From Opitutia bacterium UBA4654 (lineage in GTDB: Bacteria; Verrucomicrobiota; Verrucomicrobiia; Opitutales; Intestinicryptomonadaceae), in NCBI GenBank assembly GCA_002405555.1, contig DHMA01000118.1, forward strand, positions 760 to 8,834: a DNA stretch of 8,075 nt. The letters are read 5' to 3'. Within the stretch, counting starts at the first letter, position 1; the number at the start of each line of letters is the position of its first letter. A program made the translations under genes and the position numbers. Positions 1-5,045 of this stretch are shown piece by piece. The notes under the pieces were generated by a model. That model was not told the origin of the DNA and did not search any database. It saw only the letters and a list, made by a program, of their open reading frames with translations.

Positions 1-152
1 AACCAGTCGGAAAATGTCTCCGCCAAATCCTGAACGTGAACGTAATTGGGCACGCTTTTTCTGACGTGCTTGTCGAATTCGGGAGCGACGTGTTCGTCAA
101 AAACCCAGTTGCTCTGCCGCGAAATAATCCTGTCGTCCGTATGCAATTCCAT
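1..152 (-). CDS. Class I SAM-dependent methyltransferase, CmoA-like, N-terminal part (cut by window edge)
   Basis: Reading from an ATG at 152 down to the window edge gives about 50 residues with no stop. The visible part contains W-V-F-D-E-H-V followed by F-D-K-H-V-x-K-S-V-P-x-Y and then a helix ending in F-S-D-W. This layout matches the region before the SAM-binding core in CmoA and related small methyltransferases (CmoA has W-T-F-D-E-x-V, then R-S-V-P-G-Y). The glycine-rich SAM motif would lie beyond the edge, so catalysis and substrate cannot be judged. CmoA itself makes carboxy-SAM for tRNA wobble-uridine modification, but many relatives with this N-terminus act on other or unknown substrates. 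The gene starts 23 bases after the ADP-ribosyltransferase-like gene on the same strand, so co-transcription is likely. No strong Shine-Dalgarno sequence is visible; a TTG 12 bases upstream in frame is an alternative start. Confidence 0.6.
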   Translation of the reverse strand, partial: MELHTDDRIISRQSNWVFDEHVAPEFDKHVRKSVPNYVHVQDLAETFSDW

Positions 153-175
153 ACAAGACGGCAAAATGTCAAAAT

Positions 176-823
176 TTAATATTCCCCGAGAACTTTATCC
201 CAATTCGGAATTTTTGCGTTCTTAAACATACTCTTGAATTGCGGCGGAATAAAATACCCTCTTATCGCGGACGGGTCTTTTACGCAAATTTGGATATGAG
301 TCTCGTTCATAAAAGAAGCCCCTGCATATAGAGGTTCACCCTCCAAAAACGGCGCGCGAATGACATCAATAAGCGGTTCTTTTTTGGCTTTTCTAAACTC
401 GTTTATCGAATTTATAACCAAGCAGTCGAGTTCGCGAATCTTCAAATAGTCGTCGCCTTTTGACGATTTGCGATTTTTTGGCAATTCCAAACCCTTTTCC
501 GCATAGATTTCCGAAATGTTGTTATATGCTTCTCTTACAACCTGTCTTGCGCTTGAAATAGTCAAATCGAGATGGTTTTTCAATTCGATTACCGCGCCGA
601 CAACGCAAGGGTGTTTTATTTTGTTGTGAAAAAGTTTGGGGTTCGCCGAAACGTATTTTGCCCAATCGTAGGCTCTTTCAATATCGTCTTCCCAGAAATA
701 AACGCCGTTGCCCAACCAGTCGTATGTGTTTAGACTCGGTTTCAGATTCCCGCCCAGAACAACATCATATGCCGTCGTTATATCGCAACCGTGATAGCCG
801 GTAAGTATGAGCGAAGAATTCAT
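176..823 (-). CDS. ADP-ribosyltransferase (PARP-like fold) family protein, putative toxin
   Basis: A 215-residue soluble protein without signal peptide or membrane segment. What is seen: Y-H-G-C at residues 10-13, W-L-G-N-G-V-Y-F-W-E at 36-45 followed by a helix with A-Y-D-W-A, and E-T-H-I-Q-I-C-V-K-D-P-S-A-I-R-G-Y-F at 174-191. This order fits the H-Y-[E/Q] signature of diphtheria-toxin/PARP-type ADP-ribosyltransferases: H11 and Y42 would hold NAD, and the last block resembles the PARP N-E-Y-I-V-Y strand with Q178 (or E174) at the catalytic position. I recall many uncharacterised bacterial proteins with the same H-I-Q-I-C-V ending. The target is unknown; protein, RNA, DNA or a small molecule are all possible. 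Its ATG directly follows the stop of a 56-residue gene, suggesting a coupled pair as in toxin-antitoxin loci. Base composition is more A+T-rich than in the plus-strand operon. Fold assignment is moderately sure; the toxin role is inference. Confidence 0.65.
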   Translation of the reverse strand: MNSSLILTGYHGCDITTAYDVVLGGNLKPSLNTYDWLGNGVYFWEDDIERAYDWAKYVSANPKLFHNKIKHPCVVGAVIELKNHLDLTISSARQVVREAYNNISEIYAEKGLELPKNRKSSKGDDYLKIRELDCLVINSINEFRKAKKEPLIDVIRAPFLEGEPLYAGASFMNETHIQICVKDPSAIRGYFIPPQFKSMFKNAKIPNWDKVLGEY

Positions 824-994
824 TTATTTGATTTTCTTCGCCTTCTTACGTTTATCAAGGTTCGGGTCGATAGCCCTCAAAAAGGCGTCGGTTTTACTCT
901 GGCTACTGCGAATAATTCGCGCGGCATCTCTGATAACGCGCACTTGACGTTGGATTTCTTCTTCTGTCTGTGTTGCTATCATTGTCATGCCCAT
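824..994 (-). CDS. Small 56-residue protein, putative antitoxin or partner of the adjacent ADP-ribosyltransferase
   Basis: I do not recognise this protein. The ATG at 994 is preceded by AAAGGAAGAG, a fair ribosome binding site with GGA seven bases from the start. Further in-frame ATGs lie at 988 and 982. The product begins with an acidic T-E-E-E, continues as a probable amphipathic helix rich in I, V and R (R-V-I-R-D-A-A-R-I-I-R-S-S), then D-A-F-L-R-A-I-D-P-N, and ends in a basic K-R-K-K-A-K-K tail. No cysteine, membrane segment or signal peptide is present. Its TAA is immediately followed by the ATG of the ADP-ribosyltransferase-like gene with no spacer, so the two are almost certainly translated from one message. 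The position (small gene first, enzyme second) is the usual order of type II toxin-antitoxin pairs, hence the suggested role. It could instead be a regulator or simply a conserved small protein. Confidence 0.6.
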   Translation of the reverse strand: MGMTMIATQTEEEIQRQVRVIRDAARIIRSSQSKTDAFLRAIDPNLDKRKKAKKIK

Positions 995-1023
995 AATCTC
1001 TTCCTTTTATCCGAATTTGTCAA
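993..1023 (-). promoter_or_regulatory. Candidate promoter for the small gene/ADP-ribosyltransferase pair
   Basis: A perfect -35 hexamer TTGACA occupies 1023-1018. The -10 is poor: GAGATT at 1000-995 (17-base spacing) or GATTAT at 998-993 (19-base spacing). Either would place the transcription start close to the second ATG at 988, so the first ATG and its ribosome binding site might lie inside the promoter. The location upstream of the pair and downstream of the rpsU terminator makes a promoter here likely; the exact elements are uncertain. Confidence 0.35.
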
Positions 1024-1101
1024 CGGTTTGTTTCCCGCAAATCGGCAAAACTCGGCGGTTTTAAATTCAATGGCGGCGCGGAAGCCGCTTTGCGGCGAAC
1101 G

Positions 1102-1134
1102 CAAAAAAAAGACTTCGGAAAAATCCGAAGTCTT
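1102..1134 (-). terminator. Rho-independent terminator of the tRNA-Lys/rpsU transcript
   Basis: A perfect 11-bp inverted repeat, AAGACTTCGGA (1109-1119) and TCCGAAGTCTT (1124-1134), is separated by a 4-base loop. On the minus strand the stem runs straight into a run of eight T bases (1110-1103). It lies 22 bases past the rpsU stop codon. The plus-strand side lacks a T tract, so it works for minus-strand transcription. Confidence 0.93.
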
Positions 1135-1156
1135 AAAAGAAAGGTTGCTTGCCCGA

Positions 1157-1357
1157 TTAGCGGTTTTCGTAACGCTGGCGGAGCATATTGTTGAAGGCGG
1201 CAACTTTGTTCTTGCGACGTTTGATTTCGCAGGGTTTTTCGTAGTAGCGCTTCTGACGGACGTCGCGAATGACGCCTTCGCGGTCGAGCTTCTTTTTGAG
1301 ACGGCGGAGAGCCTTCTCCATTGCTTCACCCTTGCGCAATTTAACTTCTACTGACAT
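1157..1357 (-). CDS. rpsU: 30S ribosomal protein S21
   Basis: A 66-residue protein of the bS21 family, a small basic component of the 30S subunit near the mRNA exit/anti-Shine-Dalgarno region, needed for efficient initiation in species that have it. The start M-S-V-E-V-K-L-R-K-G-E, the L-R-R-L-K-K-K-L helix, the R-x-x-Y-Y-E-K-P motif and the basic R-R-K-N-K tail are typical, as is the length. An in-frame ATG two codons earlier (1363) is possible, but it sits only three bases from AGGAGG; the ATG at 1357 has nine bases of spacing and gives the family's usual N-terminus. The AAGGAGGTGA ribosome binding site is essentially a perfect complement of the 16S rRNA tail, unlike most starts in this window. 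The gene lies 35 bases downstream of tRNA-Lys on the same strand and ends before a strong terminator, so the two are probably co-transcribed. Confidence 0.97.
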   Translation of the reverse strand: MSVEVKLRKGEAMEKALRRLKKKLDREGVIRDVRQKRYYEKPCEIKRRKNKVAAFNNMLRQRYENR

Positions 1358-1363
1358 TACCAT

Positions 1364-1372
1364 TCACCTCCT
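1364..1372 (-). promoter_or_regulatory. Perfect Shine-Dalgarno sequence of rpsU
   Basis: AAGGAGGTGA on the minus strand is a near-complete match to the anti-Shine-Dalgarno tail of 16S rRNA. It decides the start: the second ATG (1357) is at a comfortable distance, while the first ATG (1363) is almost in contact with it. Confidence 0.85.
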
Positions 1373-1392
1373 TCTATGAAAATTCGATTTCG

Positions 1393-1465
<73 letters not shown>

Positions 1466-1483
1466 AAAAATCAATATTCAACG

Positions 1484-1534
1484 CATACTGTACATTCGCG
1501 TTCGCTATGCAAGAAAAAAATTAAAAATTTTTAA
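1484..1534 (-). promoter_or_regulatory. Probable strong promoter of tRNA-Lys/rpsU with UP-like A/T tract
   Basis: On the minus strand a run of A and T blocks, including the 14-base perfect palindrome TTAAAAATTTTTAA (1521-1534), is followed by TTGCAT (1512-1507), a plausible -35 hexamer. The A/T tract sits just upstream of it, where UP elements bind the RNA polymerase alpha subunit at stable-RNA promoters. The -10 is unclear: TATGCG (1487-1482) or nearby poor matches. The tRNA 5' end at 1465 is at a suitable distance. The location is convincing, the exact -10 is not. Confidence 0.45.
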
Positions 1535-1630
1535 ACAAACTCCGTTTCCCTCAAAATCGCGCCCCGAAACGGCTCGCCGAATTTGCCGCAAAAATCCGCG
1601 CCCCCTTCCCTCGCCCGCCGTTATTAGTTG

Positions 1631-1660
1631 TTGACGCCGACGCCGCGCTTAAAATACAAT
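1631..1660 (+). promoter_or_regulatory. Sigma-70-type promoter of the five-gene operon, predicted leaderless start
   Basis: TTGACG at 1631-1636 (5 of 6 to TTGACA) and TACAAT at 1655-1660 (5 of 6 to TATAAT) are separated by 18 bases. Transcription would begin about 6-8 bases after the -10, at 1666-1668, which is the A of the ATG at 1667. No Shine-Dalgarno sequence lies between the -10 and the ATG, consistent with a leaderless message. Confidence 0.65.
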
Positions 1661-1666
1661 GTCCGC

Positions 1667-2533
1667 ATGAAAAATACATATCTGAAACCGCTCTTTGCGG
1701 CGTTTGCCGCCGCCCTCGCATGCCTTTCCGCCGACGCCGAAACCGTCGCGCTTTGGGGCGACGGGCAAATGCAGGGCCGCTCCGCGCAGGCGGACACCCT
1801 CAACAAGCGCAACATGTTCAACGGCATAAAAACTCCCACGCTCGAACTTTTTTTGGCGAAGTCCGACAAGCCGAACGGGTTGGTCGTAATAGCTCCGGGG
1901 GGCGGATACCAAATTCTCGCATACCCGCACGAGGGCACGCAGATTGCCGAATGGCTCAACAAATGCGGAATTTCCGCGGCGGTTCTCAAATACAGAGTGC
2001 CCGACTTCCCCGCGGAGGCTCTCGCCGACATTCAGCGGGCGATAAGGCTCGTCCGCGCGAACGCAAAGTCGTGGAACGTCAACCCCGACAAAATCGGCGT
2101 CATGGGCTTCTCGGCGGGCGCAAACCTCTGCGCGCGCGCGTCCACAAACTACATGAAAGACGCCTACGCGCCCGTGGACGCCGCCGACAAGCTCTCCGCG
2201 CGTCCCGACGCAACATGCCTGATTTACCCCGCATACTGCTCGCAGCCCGAAAAAGACCGCCGCTTCAACAAAGGCGGGGCGAAAGACGGCGACTCCTACG
2301 ACGTCCGCTACAAAATCGCCGACTGGAACGTTGTGGACAAGGACACGCCGCCTGCGTTCATCACACAAACGCAGTTCGACCCCTACGCAGACGCGTCCAT
2401 CGCCTACTACCTCGCGCTCAAAGAGGCGAAAGTGCCCGCGCAGCTGCACATGCTGCCCATCGGCAAGCACGGCTATCAGGACAAAAAAGTTTTCGAAATG
2501 TACGCCGATTGGCTGAAATCCAACGGATTTTAA
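1667..2533 (+). CDS. Secreted alpha/beta-hydrolase esterase (acetyl-xylan esterase/BD-FAE-like)
   Basis: A 288-residue protein. Residues 1-24 form a signal peptide: basic M-K-N-T-Y-L-K, a hydrophobic A/L/F core, and a likely cut after S-A-D-A; export to the periplasm or outside is expected. The mature part shows the oxyanion-hole segment P-G-G-G-Y (77-81), nucleophile elbow G-F-S-A-G (147-151, Ser149), a likely acid at Asp238 in Q-F-D-P-Y, and the catalytic His268 in G-K-H-G-Y. The P-P-A-F-I opening and the Y-Y-L-A-L helix before the V-P-A-Q-L-H strand are typical of the dienelactone hydrolase/carbohydrate esterase branch, whose members often deacetylate xylan or related sugars; the substrate here is unknown. 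The ATG at 1667 is chosen because it begins a signal peptide and lies just after the promoter; an upstream in-frame TTG (1628) would lie within or before the promoter. It is first of five closely spaced genes, 15 bases before the next. Confidence 0.88.
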   Translation: MKNTYLKPLFAAFAAALACLSADAETVALWGDGQMQGRSAQADTLNKRNMFNGIKTPTLELFLAKSDKPNGLVVIAPGGGYQILAYPHEGTQIAEWLNKCGISAAVLKYRVPDFPAEALADIQRAIRLVRANAKSWNVNPDKIGVMGFSAGANLCARASTNYMKDAYAPVDAADKLSARPDATCLIYPAYCSQPEKDRRFNKGGAKDGDSYDVRYKIADWNVVDKDTPPAFITQTQFDPYADASIAYYLALKEAKVPAQLHMLPIGKHGYQDKKVFEMYADWLKSNGF

Positions 2534-2548
2534 TTCGATAGAAAAAGA

Positions 2549-3190
2549 ATGAACATCACCACATACGAACTCGGCCAGCTGGGCACAAACAGCTACCTGC
2601 TGTACCCCGACAACACAGACCTCGCGATTCTTGTCGACGCGCCGCTCGACGCCGCCGAGGAAATCCCCGCGCGGCTCGACGCCGACGGCAAAAAGCTTGC
2701 GGCAATCCTTTTGACGCACGGGCACTGGGATCATCTTTGGGACGCGGGCGCGCTCCAAAAGCGCACCGGCGCAAAGCTCTACGCGGGCGCAATCGGGCGC
2801 GAGCTTGTGGAAAGCCCCGAATTCCAGAAAAAGAACCTCTACGCGCAGTCCGACTTCGACGCCGCGAAAATCGACGTCCCCGTAAAAGACGGCGACATTC
2901 TCGACATCGCGGGGCTTAAAATAAAATGCTTCGAAGCAGAGGGGCACTGCCCGGGGAGCATTGTCTACTACACCGACGACGGCGAGCACAAATACCTCTT
3001 CGCGGGCGACGTCCTCTTTTCGGGAAGCGTCGGACGCTCCGACCTCTGGGGCGGCGATTTTTCGAAGCTCGAAAAGGCTATAAAAACGCGCATCTACACG
3101 CTCCCCGACGAAACGATTGTCCTGCCGGGGCACGGAGAGGCTACGACCGTCGAGATTGAAAAACGCTCCAATCCCTACGTTTCCGCATAA
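2549..3190 (+). CDS. Metallo-beta-lactamase-fold hydrolase, glyoxalase II-like
   Basis: A 213-residue cytoplasmic protein, full length for the short GloB/YcbL(GloC)-type group. Metal ligands are all present: T-H-G-H-W-D-H (56-62, giving H57, H59, D61, H62), H133 in E-G-H-C-P-G-S, D154 in F-A-G-D-V-L-F, and H195 in L-P-G-H-G. The G-R-S-D-L (162-166) and G-E-A-T-T-V-E-I-E-K-R-S-N-P ending are hallmarks of small hydroxyacylglutathione hydrolase-like enzymes, which cleave thioesters such as S-lactoylglutathione using two metal ions. It lacks the longer C-terminal glutathione-binding domain of classical GloB, so the true substrate could be another thioester or ester. The start has only a weak A/G-rich stretch (AGAAAAAGA) as ribosome binding site. 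Its stop overlaps the ribD start by one base (TAATG), pointing to coupled translation. Confidence 0.9.
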   Translation: MNITTYELGQLGTNSYLLYPDNTDLAILVDAPLDAAEEIPARLDADGKKLAAILLTHGHWDHLWDAGALQKRTGAKLYAGAIGRELVESPEFQKKNLYAQSDFDAAKIDVPVKDGDILDIAGLKIKCFEAEGHCPGSIVYYTDDGEHKYLFAGDVLFSGSVGRSDLWGGDFSKLEKAIKTRIYTLPDETIVLPGHGEATTVEIEKRSNPYVSA

Positions 3191-4311
3191 TGGCGACCTC
3201 CGCAAAATCCGACGCGTTCTACATGCGCCGCGCCCTCGAACTCGCGAAACGCGCGTGGGGCGACACCGCGCCCAACCCGATGGTGGGGGCGGTGCTCGTC
3301 AAAAACGGCGAAATAATCGGCGAGGGCTGGCACAGGCGCGACGGCATGCCGCACGCGGAAATAGAGTGCCTGCGCAACGCAAAAGCCCCGCCCGACGGCG
3401 CAACGCTCTACGTCTCGCTCGAACCGTGCTCGACGCGCGGGCGAACGGGCGCATGCACCGAAGCCATAATCAAAGCGGGAATAGCCGAAGTGAAAATCGG
3501 AACTCTCGACCCAAACCCCGTCCATGCGGGACGCGCCCTGCCCATTCTCCGCGCGGCGGGGATAAAGTGCGAGTCGGGAATTTTGGAGGGCGAATGCCGC
3601 GGGCTTAATTTCATCTTCAACCACGCCATTACGCGCTCCGAGCCGCTTGTCGCGCTTAAATACGCGGTGTCGGCGGACGGTAAAATAACGGAAAGACGCG
3701 GGGTGCACACGCAAATTACAAACGAAGCGTCCCGCGCAAACATGATGGTGTGGCGCAGGCTGTTTTCGTCGATTGCGGTGGGGCGCGGCACGCTCGAATC
3801 GGACAATCCGTCGCTTACGGCGCGGGGGCTTCCCGACGGCGACCACTGCGCGGAAAGGCTTGTCTTCGACGCGTCGCTCAACGCCGCGCGGCTCGCCGAC
3901 CCCAAAAACTTCGCGCTGTTCTCCGACAAATTCGCAAACAAAACGCGAATCGTCTGCGGCGCGGAGGCGTCGGAGGAACGCGCCGAAACGCTCGGAAAAC
4001 TGGGGATTCGGATTTTCAAAATAGACGCGGCGGCGGGGACGCCCGAATTTTGGGAAAAGCTAAAAGCGGGGCTTTTCGCCGAGCGCATAACCTCGCTTTA
4101 CATAGAGGGCGGCGCTGGGCTGATTAAGTCGGTCTGCGACGCGCAGGCGGCGGACTTCGCGTTCGAATACCGCGCCCCAAAAACGATAGGAGGCGGCGGG
4201 CTGCCCGCTTTCGAAAACGGCGAAAGGCCGTTCGACATCGACGGCAAAACGATTGCGCTCGACGGCGACACACTCACATTCGGGGAAATAAAATGGAAGC
4301 GGACGCGGTAA
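3190..4311 (+). CDS. ribD: Bifunctional riboflavin biosynthesis protein RibD (deaminase/reductase)
   Basis: A 373-residue two-domain enzyme of normal length. It deaminates the pyrimidine from GTP cyclohydrolase II and then reduces its ribosyl side chain with NADPH, making 5-amino-6-ribitylamino-uracil phosphate for riboflavin. The N-terminal cytidine-deaminase-like domain (about 1-145) has A-P-N-P-M-V-G (27-33), the zinc/proton motif H-A-E (55-57) and P-C-S-T-R-G-R-T-G-A-C (79-89) with zinc cysteines 80 and 89, then D-P-N-P (107-110). The reductase domain (about 150-370) has S-A-D-G-K-I (161-166), S-D-N-P-S-L-T (204-210), Y-I-E-G-G near the C-terminal third and K-T-I-G-G-G. The zinc loop has S-T-R where many family members have S-H-x. 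No other rib gene or FMN riboswitch is visible here. Start: ATG overlapping the upstream stop as TAATG, with no Shine-Dalgarno. The 3' end overlaps the next gene by 19 bases. Confidence 0.96.
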   Translation: MATSAKSDAFYMRRALELAKRAWGDTAPNPMVGAVLVKNGEIIGEGWHRRDGMPHAEIECLRNAKAPPDGATLYVSLEPCSTRGRTGACTEAIIKAGIAEVKIGTLDPNPVHAGRALPILRAAGIKCESGILEGECRGLNFIFNHAITRSEPLVALKYAVSADGKITERRGVHTQITNEASRANMMVWRRLFSSIAVGRGTLESDNPSLTARGLPDGDHCAERLVFDASLNAARLADPKNFALFSDKFANKTRIVCGAEASEERAETLGKLGIRIFKIDAAAGTPEFWEKLKAGLFAERITSLYIEGGAGLIKSVCDAQAADFAFEYRAPKTIGGGGLPAFENGERPFDIDGKTIALDGDTLTFGEIKWKRTR

Positions 4312-5045
4312 AATCGTACTTCGAGCGGGCGGAGGTTGTTGCCGACTACGCGCGGGCGGTGGACGAAGTGGGGCTTTGGAAGTCAGAGGAAGCGGTAATC
4401 TGCTCCCTTGTGCCGAAAGACGCCGCCGTGCTCGAACTCGGCTGCGGCGCGGGACGCATAGGCATAAACCTCGCGCGGCGCGGATACTCAAACGTGCTCT
4501 CGACGGACTTCTCCGAAAACATGGTGAAAATCGCCGAGGCAATCGGAGCGCGCGACGGGCTGAAAATGTCGTTTGCAGTCTGCGACGCAACGGCAACCGC
4601 CCTGCCCGACGAATCGTTCGACGCCGCAATTTTCGGCTTCAACGGGCTTATGCAGATTCCGAAAGCGGAGAACAGAAAAAACGCCGTGCGCGAAATTTTC
4701 AGGGTTTTGAAGTCGGGCGGAATCTTCGTGTTCACCACGCACGACCGCGAAGTGTCGGCGCACCGCCGCTACTGGGAGTCGGAGGAAAAACAGTGGGCGC
4801 ACGGCGTCCAAGACCCGCGCCTCGACGACTTCGGCGACATCTACTACAAGGGGGAGCACGGGAACATTTTCATACATTCGCCGTCAAAAGACGAAGTGGC
4901 CGAAATGCTCGAACGCGCGGGCTTCGAGACGATTCTGGCAAAACGCCGCTCGGAAATCGCGCAGGAAAACGCTTCCGTGGAGGAGTTTTCCGACGATTGC
5001 ATATTCTGGGCGGCTAAAAAACCCGCGCCCGCAAAAAATTTATGA
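4293..5045 (+). CDS. Class I SAM-dependent methyltransferase, substrate unknown
   Basis: A 250-residue cytoplasmic protein with a Rossmann-type methyltransferase core. Motif I is V-L-E-L-G-C-G-A-G-R (46-55), the acidic residue after strand 2 is D72 in S-T-D-F-S, D98 in V-C-D-A-T fits the adenine-binding position, and F-D-A-A-I-F-G-F-N (109-117) is the strand-4 motif. V-L-K-S-G-G (138-143) precedes the fifth strand. The last 100 residues (W-E-S-E-E-K-Q-W, F-G-D-I-Y-Y, F-I-H-S-P) look like a substrate lid typical of small-molecule methyltransferases, but I cannot name the substrate. The ATG lies inside ribD, 19 bases before its end, with GGGGA seven bases upstream, the best ribosome binding site in the operon apart from the leaderless first gene. 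Its TGA overlaps the M16 peptidase start as ATGA. Sharing an operon with ribD does not by itself imply a flavin role. Confidence 0.88.
   Translation: MEADAVKSYFERAEVVADYARAVDEVGLWKSEEAVICSLVPKDAAVLELGCGAGRIGINLARRGYSNVLSTDFSENMVKIAEAIGARDGLKMSFAVCDATATALPDESFDAAIFGFNGLMQIPKAENRKNAVREIFRVLKSGGIFVFTTHDREVSAHRRYWESEEKQWAHGVQDPRLDDFGDIYYKGEHGNIFIHSPSKDEVAEMLERAGFETILAKRRSEIAQENASVEEFSDDCIFWAAKKPAPAKNL

Noticed and set aside
1084..1096. Short hairpin GCCGC-TTT-GCGGC beyond the rpsU terminator
   Set aside because: Only five base pairs with no T tract; could be a chance G+C-rich palindrome next to the real terminator.
985..1354. Open frames on both strands overlapping rpsU (plus 791-1354, minus 985-1329)
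   Set aside because: They cross the rpsU gene and its terminator in other frames; rpsU is certain and the small gene at 824-994 explains the rest.
1628..1666. Upstream TTG extension of the esterase by 13 codons
   Set aside because: It would start within or before the promoter and place a basic, non-signal segment before a good signal peptide.
1712..1726. Possible lipoprotein box around Cys19 of the esterase signal peptide (A-L-A-C)
   Set aside because: The -3 position is Ala rather than Leu and -2 is Leu, and a good signal peptidase I site (A-D-A) follows; lipidation is not supported.
1649..3205. Very long minus-strand open frame (518 codons) opposite the esterase and metallohydrolase genes
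   Set aside because: It is the antisense of two well-supported genes; the high-G+C third positions remove stop codons. The product is V/R/F-rich with no recognisable motif.
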